From an uncultured Clostridia bacterium (GTDB lineage Bacteria; Bacillota; Clostridia; JAAYHZ01), in assembly GCA_937894465.1 (NCBI GenBank), contig CALCRE010000045.1, positions 1 to 17,143 on the forward strand: DNA of 17,143 bases, written 5' to 3'. Made by a program: the position numbers and the translations under genes. Shown here piece by piece: positions 6,980 through 15,497 of this stretch. The notes beneath the pieces are model-generated. The model did no database searches. It was not told where the DNA came from and saw only the letters and a program-made list of their open reading frames with translations. Positions within the stretch are counted from its first letter, which is position 1, and each line of letters starts with the position of its first letter.

Positions 6980-7747
6980 ATGTATATAGATGCTCATGCC
7001 CATTACGACGATGATCGTTTTGCAGATGATCAAGCACAGGTTTTGTCGAGGCTTTTGCAAAATGATATAAGTTTGGTCATTAATTCGGGGGCGAATTTGG
7101 AATCTTCCCGTCAATCCATTCAACTTGCAAAAACATATCCTTTCATATACGCATGTTGCGGGATTCATCCCCATGAAGCGGAAAGTTATATAGAGGATCT
7201 TCCATTGATCGAAGAAATGCTCTCCCATGAAAAATGTGTGGCCATCGGTGAAATCGGGTTGGATTATCATTATGAGAACACCCGTCGGGATATTCAAATA
7301 GAAGCATTTCGGGCTCATATGGATTTAGCGGTAAAGCATCAATTGCCTGTTGTGATCCATAACCGGGAATCCACTCAAGATTGCTTGGAAGTAGTTAACG
7401 ATTACCGAAAAGACGGTGTAAAAGGTCTCTTTCATTGTTTTTCCGGGAGCCCGGAGGTGGCCAAAATCGTCCTGGACGCAGATTACCATATCTCCATCGG
7501 TGGAACCGTGACATTTAAAAATGCCAAGAAAGTGGTGGAGACGGTGAAATATGTTCCTTTGGATCGATTGCTAACCGAAACAGACAGCCCTTACTTATCT
7601 CCGGAGCCTAATAGGGGAAAACGGAACAATTCCTCCAACATCCCTTATATCGTTAAAAAAATTGCTGAAATTAAAAATGTCCCGGTTGAAAAAGTAGTGA
7701 AAGCTGTGGAGCAAAATACCAAGGAGCTATTTAAAAAGATCAAATAA
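6980..7747 (+). CDS. tatD: TatD family metal-dependent hydrolase/DNase
   Basis: The 255-residue protein is a full-length TatD-type TIM-barrel hydrolase. Metal-binding signatures are in order: DAHAHYDD (His6, His8), GEIGLDYHY (Glu91), PVVIHNRES (His127), LFHCFSGS (His152) and LLTETDSPYLSP (Asp202). TatD enzymes are Mg-dependent 3'-5' exonucleases or related phosphoesterases in the cytoplasm, linked to DNA quality control. In many Firmicutes tatD follows metG. Here it stands alone with its own promoter and a terminator downstream. The start is fixed by the conserved MYIDAHAH opening and the upstream AAGAGG. Confidence 0.95.
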   Translation: MYIDAHAHYDDDRFADDQAQVLSRLLQNDISLVINSGANLESSRQSIQLAKTYPFIYACCGIHPHEAESYIEDLPLIEEMLSHEKCVAIGEIGLDYHYENTRRDIQIEAFRAHMDLAVKHQLPVVIHNRESTQDCLEVVNDYRKDGVKGLFHCFSGSPEVAKIVLDADYHISIGGTVTFKNAKKVVETVKYVPLDRLLTETDSPYLSPEPNRGKRNNSSNIPYIVKKIAEIKNVPVEKVVKAVEQNTKELFKKIK

Positions 7748-7800
7748 CAATAAGAATTAATGGAATAGAAATACAAATCGAAATAAATGCATGATAAAAG

Positions 7801-7830
7801 AAACGCCTTTTGGGAAAAAGGCATTTCTTT
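7801..7830. terminator. Terminator between tatD and transketolase
   Basis: GCCTTTT (7805-7811), loop GGGA, AAAAGGC (7816-7822), flanked by AAA on the left and TTTCTTT on the right. This suits termination of tatD on the + strand and, by the mirrored T-run, of the transketolase operon arriving on the - strand. Confidence 0.75.
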
Positions 7831-7865
7831 ATATCATATTTTTTCACGTAATATACAATTTTATT

Positions 7866-8804
7866 TTACTTTTTTATCTTCATGACTTCTTGTGCTTGTT
7901 TGACGATGTTCTCCGGTGTCAGTCCGTATTCTACAAACAATTCATCCGGTTTACCGGATTTTCCGAATGTGTCATTAATGGCAACAGCTTTTAAAGGTGT
8001 CGGGTAATTTTGAACCAATACTTCCGAAACCGCTCCGGTCAGTCCGCCGACGATGCTGTGCTCTTCAGCCGTAACAATAGCTCCGGTTTCTTTTGCCGCT
8101 TTTATAATAATATCTTGATCAATAGGTTTGATGGTGTGCATATCAATGACTCTTGCATCAATTCCTTGTGCTTTCAACATTTCGGCAGCTTCTAAGGATT
8201 TATATACCATTAAGCCTGTTGCAATGATGGTGACATCACTTCCGTCCTTAATTTGAATACCTTTACCCAATTCAAAATTAAAGTTGTCTGCTTGATGAAC
8301 TTCCGGTAATGCCAATCTTCCTAGACGCAAATAAACCGGTCCTTTAAGGTCGATGGCGGCTTTGACTGCTGCACGGGTTTCAACTCCGTCGCAAGGGCAC
8401 ATAATGGTCATATTAGGCAAGCTTCTCATAATGGCCATATCTTCTACCGTTTGGTGAGATGCGCCGTCTTCTCCGACTGATATCCCCGCATGGGTTGCGC
8501 CGATTTTTACATTCAGCTTGGGATAACAAATAGAATTACGAACTTGTTCACATGCTCGCAAAGCTGCAAAAATGGCAAATGTGCTGGCGAAAACCGTTTT
8601 ACCACAGGTAGCCATTCCTGCTGCAATAGCCATCATATTCGCTTCTGCAATCCCTATATTAAAAAACCTGTCCGGGTATGCTTTTAAAAAAGTCTCAGTT
8701 TTTGTGGACTTGGATAAGTCCGCATCCAATACGACAATGTTAGGATCCGCACCGAACTCTGCCAATGCTTTACCGTATGCTTCTCTTGTTGCTACCTTTG
8801 CCAT
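7866..8804 (-). CDS. Transketolase, C-terminal subunit
   Basis: At 312 residues this is the pyrimidine-binding plus C-terminal half of a split transketolase. GIAEANM (Glu54) holds the Glu that activates thiamine diphosphate, and DGASHQTVED (His117) belongs to the active site. The C-terminal domain follows from about residue 190. The start is the ATG at 8804 (MAKVATREAY), with GGAGG seven to eight bases upstream. An open frame extends 17 codons further, into the partner gene, but has no support. It begins one base after the TAA of the N-terminal subunit gene, a TAATATG junction that implies translational coupling. Together the two subunits transfer two-carbon ketol units in the non-oxidative pentose phosphate pathway. 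Confidence 0.94.
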   Translation of the reverse strand: MAKVATREAYGKALAEFGADPNIVVLDADLSKSTKTETFLKAYPDRFFNIGIAEANMMAIAAGMATCGKTVFASTFAIFAALRACEQVRNSICYPKLNVKIGATHAGISVGEDGASHQTVEDMAIMRSLPNMTIMCPCDGVETRAAVKAAIDLKGPVYLRLGRLALPEVHQADNFNFELGKGIQIKDGSDVTIIATGLMVYKSLEAAEMLKAQGIDARVIDMHTIKPIDQDIIIKAAKETGAIVTAEEHSIVGGLTGAVSEVLVQNYPTPLKAVAINDTFGKSGKPDELFVEYGLTPENIVKQAQEVMKIKK

Positions 8805-8805
8805 A

Positions 8806-9651
8806 TTATTCACCTCCCAAAAGTTCCATCGCTTGATCCAATTCGGCAATGGCATTGTCTCTTTCCTCTTTGCTCGGAGCTTTTCCGTGCCAACCGTACT
8901 GATCCTCCATAAAGGATACGCCTTTTCCCTTTATGGTGTTTGCAACCACCATGGTGGGTTTTCCCTTTGTGGCTTTTGCAGTCTCAATCGCTTTATCGAT
9001 GGCTTCCAAATCATTTCCGTCTATTTCAATTACATTCCAGTTAAATGCTTTGAATTTCTCCGGTAAGCTTTCCGGTGACATAACATCGGTAATTTTACCG
9101 TCAATCTGCAACCCGTTATGATCCAAAAAAGCTGTTAAATTATCTAATTTGTAATGGGCACCGGCCATTAAGGCTTCCCATACTTGACCTTCTTGGCACT
9201 CCCCGTCTCCTATGATGGTATAAACCCGATAATCTTTCTTATCCAGCTTACCTGCCAACGCCATACCAACAGATGCCGAAATCCCCTGTCCTAAGGATCC
9301 GGTGGACATATCCACTCCGGGTACATCCTTCAAACTGGGATGTCCTTGAAGAAAGCTGTCGATTTTTCTTAGATTCACCAACTCTTCTGTGGGGAAAAAT
9401 CCTTTTACGGCTAATGTTGAATACAAAGCGGGAGCACAATGCCCTTTTGATAATACAAATCGATCCCGATTTGCATCCTGAGGGTTCTTTATGTTAACGT
9501 TCATGTGTTTGAAATACAATGCTGTCAATATATCGGTGCAAGACAAAGATCCTCCGGGATGTCCCGAACCTGCATGATAAACAGCATCGATAATATGTCG
9601 TCTAATTTTTACAGCAGTTTTTTTCAATTCCAATAGTTGCTGTTTGTCCAT
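8806..9651 (-). CDS. Transketolase, N-terminal subunit
   Basis: This 281-residue protein is the diphosphate-binding half of a two-polypeptide transketolase. It shows GSGHPGGSLS (His31), SKGHCAPALY (His71), GHPS (His103), and the thiamine-diphosphate/Mg motif GDGECQEG (148-155) ending with Asn179 in DHNGLQIDG. Heterodimeric halves like these are common in Clostridia and archaea, where the single-chain enzyme of E. coli is split. AAGGAG lies nine bases before the ATG. It is the first gene of a two-gene operon with its own promoter. Confidence 0.94.
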   Translation of the reverse strand: MDKQQLLELKKTAVKIRRHIIDAVYHAGSGHPGGSLSCTDILTALYFKHMNVNIKNPQDANRDRFVLSKGHCAPALYSTLAVKGFFPTEELVNLRKIDSFLQGHPSLKDVPGVDMSTGSLGQGISASVGMALAGKLDKKDYRVYTIIGDGECQEGQVWEALMAGAHYKLDNLTAFLDHNGLQIDGKITDVMSPESLPEKFKAFNWNVIEIDGNDLEAIDKAIETAKATKGKPTMVVANTIKGKGVSFMEDQYGWHGKAPSKEERDNAIAELDQAMELLGGE

Positions 9652-9755
9652 ATTCTATAACTCCTTTTTATTAAATTTCTAATGATTCCAGTTTGTTTAA
9701 TGTGATTTAAAACGATTGAAACCCGTATCGTTCCTATACACTTCACACCTTTAAC

Positions 9756-9784
9756 AGTATACTATACAGGCCTTCTTCGGTCAA
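9756..9784 (-). promoter_or_regulatory. Promoter of the transketolase operon
   Basis: On the - strand TTGACC (9779-9784), exactly 17 bases, then TATACT (9756-9761). The -35 box overlaps the TGA stop of the yitT-type gene (9781-9783). The leader would be about 100 bases. There is no terminator hairpin between the two genes, so some readthrough is likely. Confidence 0.7.
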
Positions 9785-10707
9785 TTCATAATCGAAAAAC
9801 CTTCCCCTAATATTTCTCTTACATCATTGATGATGACAAAAGCTTTTTTATCGATTCGCTTTATAATATGAATGACTTGCGTAATTTCTTTTCCGGATAC
9901 CACAATCAACAAAACTTGCTTCTCGTTTCCGCTGTACATACCGGTTCCCTGTAAAGCCGTTACTCCCCGATCCAGCTCTTTCATCACTGCACCGGATATC
10001 TCCTCATAATGATCGGAAATGATATAAATGGCTTTGGAAAAATCCAAACCTTCCTGCATTGCATCCAATACCTGCGTTTGGGCAATTAAAGTGATAATGG
10101 CGTACATACCCAGTCTGATACTGCGAAAAGCCACCATGGATAGCAAAACGACCAAGCCGTCGATGATAAAAAGCATTTTACCGAAAGATACCTTGGGAAA
10201 GAATTTTTTTAACAATATGGCTGCAAGATCGGTTCCCCCTGTGGTTCCTCCTGCTTTGACCGTCAACCCTAAACCGATTCCCGTCAACAAGCCTCCGATT
10301 AAGCATGTAATAAACAGATCTCCACCCTGAACATTAAATTCCGCCTTTAACAAAGGACCGATGATTCGATCGATATGAGGTGCGGACAAGTCCGTTACAA
10401 CCGACAATGTCAACGTTGCGATCAATGTTTTGATTAAAAAGCTTTTGCTTTCCAATTTTAAAACAGTTAAAAACAAGGGGATGTTCAGAATAATCATGAT
10501 CACACCAAGGGGCAATATCTTCCCGGTTACGTGATACAAGATGGTTGCCAAACCGGTGATCCCCCCTGGAGCGATTTTTTGAGGAACTATGAAGATATTC
10601 AAGGCTAATGCCACAAGAAATGAACCCGCTAAAATAAGAACCATATCGGCTATAAAAGACTTGATTTGACTCAAAGATATACGTTTCAATAAATTTGCTC
10701 GGTTCAT
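9781..10707 (-). CDS. YitT family membrane protein (DUF161 + DUF2179)
   Basis: The 308-residue protein has a membrane half with about five or six helices (residues 18-225) and a soluble C-terminal domain of the DUF2179 type (about 225-303). The family signature KAGGTTGGTDLAAILLKK appears at about residue 150. An early IVPQKIAPGGITGLA segment is also typical. YitT proteins are widespread in Firmicutes; their transport or signalling role is not established. AGGA lies about ten bases upstream, inside the end of the DUF951 gene, six bases away, so the two are co-transcribed. Confidence 0.9.
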   Translation of the reverse strand: MNRANLLKRISLSQIKSFIADMVLILAGSFLVALALNIFIVPQKIAPGGITGLATILYHVTGKILPLGVIMIILNIPLFLTVLKLESKSFLIKTLIATLTLSVVTDLSAPHIDRIIGPLLKAEFNVQGGDLFITCLIGGLLTGIGLGLTVKAGGTTGGTDLAAILLKKFFPKVSFGKMLFIIDGLVVLLSMVAFRSIRLGMYAIITLIAQTQVLDAMQEGLDFSKAIYIISDHYEEISGAVMKELDRGVTALQGTGMYSGNEKQVLLIVVSGKEITQVIHIIKRIDKKAFVIINDVREILGEGFSIMN

Positions 10708-10713
10708 ATTCTA

Positions 10714-10911
10714 CTATTCCTGTTTGTCACCTGCTTTATGCAAAACCTTCTTCAAGCTTTTTTCCACCTTGGTGCGAGCAAGCATAACATGAGCACCGCA
10801 CGTGGTGCAAACCAATCGTATGTCTGCACCGATTCGTACGATTTTCCATGCTTTCCCACCGCAGGGGTGGCCCTTTTTCATTTCGATGATATCTCCAATT
10901 TCAAAATCCAT
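10714..10911 (-). CDS. DUF951 family protein
   Basis: At 65 residues this matches the small DUF951 family: DIIEMKKGHPCGGKAWKIVR followed by GADIRLVCTTCGAHVMLAR. Cys22 with the CTTCG pair suggests a small metal-binding fold, but I know of no demonstrated function. It sits 15 bp after glnA and 6 bp before the YitT gene. AAGGG lies about seven bases before the ATG. DUF951 and YitT genes being neighbours here may reflect chromosomal conservation in Firmicutes rather than a shared task. Confidence 0.9.
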   Translation of the reverse strand: MDFEIGDIIEMKKGHPCGGKAWKIVRIGADIRLVCTTCGAHVMLARTKVEKSLKKVLHKAGDKQE

Positions 10912-10926
10912 ATCCGAACCCTTTGA

Positions 10927-12264
10927 TCAATATTTCTTTAAATAAGCTTCCAATTCCCAAGGAGTGATTCTACTGCTGTAGTCTCTCCATTCATGCTCTT
11001 TTGCCATAATGTATTTGAAAAACAATTGCTCGCCCATTAAATTCTTAACCAATTGGCTTTCCTTCATTGCGTCTATGGCGTCCTTTAATGTAGAAGGTAG
11101 TTTTTCCACTCCAAGCTCGCTGATTTGTTTGTCACTTAACTCATATATGTTGCAATTAATAGGTTGTGCCGGTGTTATTTTCTTCTCGATTCCATCCAGG
11201 CCGGCAGCCAGTATGGCTGCAATGGCAAGATAGGGATTGCAGGCAGGATCCGGACAACGGACTTCCAAACGTGTTTCGTTTTCCAGCGCTGTAGGAACTC
11301 GAATCAAGGGACTGCGGTTACAAGCCGACCATGCGATATAGACAGGGGCTTCGTAGCCGGACACCAGTCGTTTATATGAATTAACGATGGGGTTTGTTAA
11401 AGCGGTGATTTCCTTCATATGCCTTAAAAGCCCTCCTACGAAATAGTAAGCGTCTTCACTCAAATGCATATGATCGTTTTGGGAATAAAAAGCATTGGTA
11501 CCGTTTTTAAACAAAGACACATTGGTGTGCATCCCGGATCCGGGAACGCCATAAATAGGTTTAGGCATAAATGTAGCGTAAAGCCCGTGCATCTTGGCAA
11601 TGGTCTTGACAATCAGCTTGAATGTGATAATAGAATCTGCAGCATTAACGGCAGAAGAATAGCGAAAATCTATTTCATGTTGCCCGGGTGCCACTTCATG
11701 ATGGGAAGCTTCGATTTCAAAGCCCATCTCTTGCAATTTGAGCACCATTTCTCTTCTTGCATCTTCCCCTAAATCCACAGGACCCAAATCAAAATATCCG
11801 GCATCATCTTGGGTTATGGTGGTGGGATTCCCCTCTTGATCGGTTTGGAAAAGGAAAAATTCACATTCAGGGCCGATATTACATGCGTCATAACCCATTT
11901 GCTGCGCTTTATCAATGACCTTTTTCAATATATGTCTGGGGTCTCCTTCAAAAGGTGTTTGATTGGGATTCATGACATTGCAAATGATCCTGGCTTCACT
12001 TCCTCCTTGGTAGTTCCAAGGTAAAACCATAAAAGTGTCAATATCCGGTTGGAGGTACATATCTGATTCTTCGATTCGCGCAAATCCCTCCACAGAAGAA
12101 CCGTCAAACATACACTTGTCGTTTAACGCTTTTTCCAGCTGTTTTGATGTAATCGCCACATTCTTTGGAATTCCGAACATATCGGTAAACTGCAGTCGGA
12201 TAAACCGCACATCCTTCTCACGGACAATTTTCATTATATCATCTCTATCTACGGGCTTTTTCAT
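10927..12264 (-). CDS. glnA: Glutamine synthetase, type I (alpha)
   Basis: The 445-residue enzyme makes glutamine from glutamate, ammonia and ATP. Motifs in order: MFDGSSVEGFARIEESDMYL (52-71), GPECEFFLF (131-139, metal ligands Glu133 and Glu135), APGQHEID (192-199), GSGMH (242-246), NPIVNSYKRLVSGYEAPVY (291-309), and ENETRLEVR near the ATP site. The length and the absence of the GSI-beta insertion and adenylylation segment mark the GSI-alpha subtype of Firmicutes. Arg63 corresponds to Arg62 of the B. subtilis enzyme, which takes part in feedback inhibition, so glutamine inhibition is likely. AAGGAAA precedes the ATG. No clear sigma-A promoter or GlnR/TnrA-type operator was found in the 162 bp upstream. 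Confidence 0.97.
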   Translation of the reverse strand: MKKPVDRDDIMKIVREKDVRFIRLQFTDMFGIPKNVAITSKQLEKALNDKCMFDGSSVEGFARIEESDMYLQPDIDTFMVLPWNYQGGSEARIICNVMNPNQTPFEGDPRHILKKVIDKAQQMGYDACNIGPECEFFLFQTDQEGNPTTITQDDAGYFDLGPVDLGEDARREMVLKLQEMGFEIEASHHEVAPGQHEIDFRYSSAVNAADSIITFKLIVKTIAKMHGLYATFMPKPIYGVPGSGMHTNVSLFKNGTNAFYSQNDHMHLSEDAYYFVGGLLRHMKEITALTNPIVNSYKRLVSGYEAPVYIAWSACNRSPLIRVPTALENETRLEVRCPDPACNPYLAIAAILAAGLDGIEKKITPAQPINCNIYELSDKQISELGVEKLPSTLKDAIDAMKESQLVKNLMGEQLFFKYIMAKEHEWRDYSSRITPWELEAYLKKY

Positions 12265-12328
12265 TGATTTCCTTTCCTTTTCTAAACATCAGATTCTTTT
12301 AAATAAGATTAAAATAGTATAAATAAGC

Positions 12329-12347
12329 GGGGCGAATGTCTCGCCCC
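12329..12347 (-). terminator. Terminator after rubredoxin
   Basis: A perfect 7-bp GC-rich stem, GGGGCGA (12329-12335) and TCGCCCC (12341-12347), with a 5-base loop. On the - strand it is followed by GCTTATTTAT, a moderate T-rich tail; on the + strand there is no T-run. It separates rubredoxin from glnA, implying that glnA has its own promoter, or that the hairpin is a leaky or regulated terminator. Confidence 0.65.
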
Positions 12348-12426
12348 TGATGATTGTCCATACTATTTAAGTATGAGGAAAAGGTTTTTCATCGGTACAA
12401 CCGATATCAACCACCTTTACCAAAGA

Positions 12427-12591
12427 TTATTCCTCTTCTTCCTCGAACATACTCTTGTCTACACCGCATTCCGGGCATACCCAATCGTCGGGAAGGTCTT
12501 CAAAAGCTGTACCCGGCTCGATGTCCTGGTCCGGATCACCAATCTTTGGGTCATAAACATATCCACATACTGTACAAACGTATTTTTTCAT
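12427..12591 (-). CDS. Rubredoxin
   Basis: A 54-codon frame encodes a complete rubredoxin. It begins MKKYVCTVCGYVYDP, has DWVCPECGVDKSMF near the end, and closes with a run of glutamates. The two CxxCG pairs (Cys6/Cys9 and Cys39/Cys42) ligate one iron. The small cytoplasmic electron carrier serves oxygen and peroxide defence (rubrerythrin, superoxide reductase, flavodiiron proteins) and other redox reactions in anaerobes. AGGAGG lies nine bases before the ATG, a promoter lies upstream and a terminator downstream, so it is a monocistronic gene. No partner oxidoreductase lies in the window. Confidence 0.97.
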   Translation of the reverse strand: MKKYVCTVCGYVYDPKIGDPDQDIEPGTAFEDLPDDWVCPECGVDKSMFEEEEE

Positions 12592-12649
12592 GTCCTACGT
12601 CCTCCTATGTTTTATTTGACTAAAAGCATCTTTATAAATCTTACCATAC

Positions 12650-12678
12650 AATATACATGACTTTTCAATTAATGTAAA
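12650..12678 (-). promoter_or_regulatory. Promoter of rubredoxin
   Basis: On the - strand TTTACA (12673-12678), exactly 17 bases, then TATATT (12650-12655); each box differs from consensus at one position. It lies in the 111-bp gap after the thioesterase gene. No terminator for the upstream operon was recognised in this gap. Confidence 0.65.
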
Positions 12679-12702
12679 CTGAATATCGATTTTTACACCA
12701 AT

Positions 12703-13470
12703 TTAACACGAAACCGGTTGTGTTTCCGCCATACCAAGTTCAATCAGACATATGGTTTCCCCTGATTCATTTTTTACCGATTGCTTGATGGTGATGGCGT
12801 CATCCACCTTTACCAAGTTGGTGTTCATGTGTAATTGATCTGCGTAAAAGGCCGATTTTAAGTAATTGATCCTGATTTTATGAACCTTTAACTTCCTGTA
12901 TAGTTCAAAGGGAACTTCCCTGATACTCCACTCCAAATACTTTTCATTATTCACATGGTTGTTGCTGTCCAGATCACTTACTCTTACTTGCAACGGCAAT
13001 ATGACGGTTTCATCATTTGCAGGATACTCCTGTAGTTTCTCCGTTCTTTTGTAACTTTTACGGTCTACTTTTCCACCATAAGCCGTTATAACATATTCCG
13101 GAACTTTAATGATCTTAAAGGTGCTCTTTTGAAGCATCATCCATATGCTGACGGCTTTGGCTATGCATTTTCCTTCATCGTCATAAACCTCATAAAGCCT
13201 TTTGCAGTAAAGGCCATTACTCGAGTGCTGCATGGTGATTACACAGATCATCTCGTTACACACAGGATAACGAACTATGTCAATATCCCATTCCATCAAC
13301 ACCCATAAAAGGTCATGGTCATCCAAAAAGTCCAAGCCTCTGCCCACCTGTTCACCGTGACAAATGGCCGCATCTTGAAAAAAGTTAAGCCATTGATTGG
13401 TTCTTAATCTTTTGTCAAAATCCGTTTCGTAATATCGTATTCTATACTCTTTTTTATATACATCACCCAT
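12703..13470 (-). CDS. Acyl-ACP thioesterase (hotdog fold)
   Basis: A 255-residue protein of the FatA/FatB-like bacterial acyl-ACP thioesterase family, which releases fatty acids from acyl carrier protein. The first hotdog repeat is about residues 5-125 (YRIRYYETDFDKRLR near the start). The second carries the conserved DLDSNNHVNNEKYLEW, whose Asp, Asn and His positions match the family's active site. The ATG at 13470 is preferred because AAGGGG lies nine bases before it; an in-frame GTG two codons upstream is only three bases from that site. The start overlaps the upstream polymerase gene by eight bases (ATGGGTGA), indicating translational coupling. A lipid enzyme at the end of a polysaccharide operon is unusual. 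The enzyme family is clear, its role here is inferred. Confidence 0.87.
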   Translation of the reverse strand: MGDVYKKEYRIRYYETDFDKRLRTNQWLNFFQDAAICHGEQVGRGLDFLDDHDLLWVLMEWDIDIVRYPVCNEMICVITMQHSSNGLYCKRLYEVYDDEGKCIAKAVSIWMMLQKSTFKIIKVPEYVITAYGGKVDRKSYKRTEKLQEYPANDETVILPLQVRVSDLDSNNHVNNEKYLEWSIREVPFELYRKLKVHKIRINYLKSAFYADQLHMNTNLVKVDDAITIKQSVKNESGETICLIELGMAETQPVSC

Positions 13471-14989
13471 TATCACTTACCCCTTGCTTGTCACTCTTTG
13501 CGAATCCTGCATACATCATCATTGCCACAATAATCCAAAACCAAGTCACCATAGCAGGAACCTCAAATACGTTTTCAAACAGGTTATGAGCAATCACGCC
13601 GATTAAACCGGACAACATACCGGTAATCATCAATTTTTTCTTAGGATGTTTGCAGTTCATCAATGAACCGAATCCCCAACGCAGCATGGACACCATTAAA
13701 ACCGCCAACGCCGACAAAGCGAATATGCCGCCTTCCACAGCGGTTTTTAAATAATAATTATCCATGTAATAGGTGTCCGGGAACAAATCCTTGTGGTTCA
13801 TTGCCACAGCTCCACCAAACCGACCGATTCCCGTTCCTGACAAAAAGTTCTCGCTCAACATCTGCACACCTGTTTGCCAGCGGATTAATCGTCCACCAGT
13901 CAAGCTGCTCATAATATATTCCTCGCTGAGCATATACACAATCCTGTCATAAACCTGGGGTACCAATATGAACACCAACAAACCGGCCGTCAACACCGGT
14001 AGAATATATCTGCGGTCATAGATGAGGAAAAAAGCAAATATGGCAATGGCAAAACCAATCCATGCACCTCTTGATTGGGTGAATACCAAACACAACCCCA
14101 TAAGACCGGTCATCACCAAATAAACGGACTTTTTAAAAAATTTCTTTTCTGCAAAAAACAAAGCCAAAGACATGGGTATTAATAAAGTCATTGCACTGCC
14201 TAAAATATTCGGGCTGCCGATGATTGAAAAGGATCGAGTCCTGATCCCCTTTTCCGCCATGTCCACCCAATGATCCGGCATAGGAACATTGGTGATAAAC
14301 TGATAAATACCGTGAAGTGCAAATGCCGTTCCCATAAGAAGAAACCATCCATATATGCGATTGAAATCTTCATCCGAACTGATTAATAAGCCGGCTACAA
14401 AATACCACAACATGTATTGGGTCACTGCCCGCACTCCTTCAACACCGATGGCGGTATCCGGGCTGTTCATTAACATCAATGCGGTATAAAAAAGAATAAA
14501 CAGAAAGATCGGTATACCCATGGGTGTGGTTTTGCCAAAAGCTCCTTTTGATTGGAATATGGATCGGAATAGTCCGAAACACAAGCCCATGATCAGAATA
14601 GCTTCATCCCAGTACGAGGATAACAGATCAATCATAATATAGTTTCGCAGTATATAATCAATGACAAAATAAAGGATGGGAAAGCATAAGAATTTTGAGC
14701 AGTCCAACCAGGATGCAAATGCCGAGGAGCTCAAAAGACCTTTATTCTTATCTCTGAAAGATTCAAAAGTATTGTTAAAGCCTTCAATGCTCCGATTCAT
14801 TCCCGAGCGAATAAATCCTTGGTTCAACTCCTGTTCTTTTCCCGGAAGTTTTTTAAGGGCATTACAGATGACACTATGGCGTGTATATTCACGATTTTTT
14901 AGAAAAAATGAAACGATGGCACTTTGCTTGGCATAGGAGCCAACCTTATGATACCATTTTAAAAAGATGCTCCCTGAGGTCAAAGACAT
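13463..14989 (-). CDS. O-antigen ligase/polymerase family membrane protein
   Basis: This 508-residue multi-pass protein has the layout of the WaaL/Wzy/PglL-like (Wzy_C) family. There are about ten or more hydrophobic segments, the signature FTQSRGAWIGF (Arg at residue 307), a large periplasm- or outside-facing loop with GGRLIRWQTG and GTGIGRFGGAV, and then DNYYLKTAVEGGIFAL. Such proteins polymerise or transfer lipid-linked glycans at the membrane. The first 90 or so residues are soluble and basic, longer than usual for the family. The start is the ATG at 14989 with GGAG six bases upstream, 10 bp after the DUF4330 stop. An upstream ATG at 15043 lies inside that gene and lacks support. Which glycan it handles is unknown. 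Confidence 0.83.
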   Translation of the reverse strand: MSLTSGSIFLKWYHKVGSYAKQSAIVSFFLKNREYTRHSVICNALKKLPGKEQELNQGFIRSGMNRSIEGFNNTFESFRDKNKGLLSSSAFASWLDCSKFLCFPILYFVIDYILRNYIMIDLLSSYWDEAILIMGLCFGLFRSIFQSKGAFGKTTPMGIPIFLFILFYTALMLMNSPDTAIGVEGVRAVTQYMLWYFVAGLLISSDEDFNRIYGWFLLMGTAFALHGIYQFITNVPMPDHWVDMAEKGIRTRSFSIIGSPNILGSAMTLLIPMSLALFFAEKKFFKKSVYLVMTGLMGLCLVFTQSRGAWIGFAIAIFAFFLIYDRRYILPVLTAGLLVFILVPQVYDRIVYMLSEEYIMSSLTGGRLIRWQTGVQMLSENFLSGTGIGRFGGAVAMNHKDLFPDTYYMDNYYLKTAVEGGIFALSALAVLMVSMLRWGFGSLMNCKHPKKKLMITGMLSGLIGVIAHNLFENVFEVPAMVTWFWIIVAMMMYAGFAKSDKQGVSDNG

Positions 14990-14999
14990 ATCCTTCTCC

Positions 15000-15485
15000 T
15001 TATTGTTCCACGATATCTTGTACAATACCTTGGATTTCCACACGATTGGTTTTCATGGCAAATCCTTTACCGATGTTAACTTGATACTTTCCTAGCATAA
15101 TCAAATCATCCGATCCTTCGTACAAGACTTTTAATTTCACTAAAACATCCGATAAGCCGGGCTTCTCCACTTCCTTCACCGTACCGTCTTGTAATATTAC
15201 CGTTTCCATAGCCGGCAACTCTTCCACAGATGTCACATATCCGTTGACATATAAATTCCCATATACAATCCGATCATTGATTTGGATGTTTTGTGCCACA
15301 TTGCCCTCAACATCCTGGCATAGCACCGTAACCAGGAACTCCTTGGTTGTTTTGGGTGCATCATTATCGCTGCTGCCCATTTTAATGACTACTCCTGCCA
15401 CCAAAATCACCACAACAAGAATAATGGCCAAATCCACAACATTGATCACACCGAACAATTTACCTTTTTCGTTGATTAACTTCAT
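15000..15485 (-). CDS. DUF4330 family membrane-anchored protein
   Basis: The 161-residue protein has a short basic N-terminus, one membrane helix (about residues 16-35, VVDLAIILVVVILVAGVVI) and an extracytoplasmic beta-rich domain, matching the DUF4330 family. Members often lie beside glycosyltransferase and O-antigen polymerase genes, as here, so a part in glycan assembly or export is likely but not shown. It starts 12 bp after the glycosyltransferase stop and ends 10 bp before the polymerase start. A purine-rich GGAG-type site precedes the ATG. Confidence 0.8.
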   Translation of the reverse strand: MKLINEKGKLFGVINVVDLAIILVVVILVAGVVIKMGSSDNDAPKTTKEFLVTVLCQDVEGNVAQNIQINDRIVYGNLYVNGYVTSVEELPAMETVILQDGTVKEVEKPGLSDVLVKLKVLYEGSDDLIMLGKYQVNIGKGFAMKTNRVEIQGIVQDIVEQ

Positions 15486-15497
15486 ACTTTCTTCTCC

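Noticed and set aside
6887..7318. 143-codon open frame on the - strand
   Set aside because: It is antisense to the conserved 5' half of tatD, covers the divergent promoter region, and lacks recognisable motifs.
7791..7994. 67-codon open frame on the + strand
   Set aside because: It runs through the tatD/transketolase terminator and antisense to the end of the transketolase C half.
8805..8855. 17-codon N-terminal extension of the transketolase C subunit
   Set aside because: It overlaps the partner gene and lacks a ribosome binding site; GGAGG is placed correctly for the ATG at 8804.
12359..12375. CATACT/AGTATG inverted repeat between rubredoxin and its terminator
   Set aside because: It is a short AT-rich 6-bp repeat with no T-run, likely chance or a minor 3' structure.
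12354..12660. Two open frames of 89 and 95 codons on the + strand
   Set aside because: Both are antisense to the rubredoxin gene, whose two CxxCG motifs and ribosome binding site make it the real gene.
14990..15043. 18-codon N-terminal extension of the polymerase-like gene
   Set aside because: It overlaps the end of the DUF4330 gene; GGAG sits six bases before the ATG at 14989.
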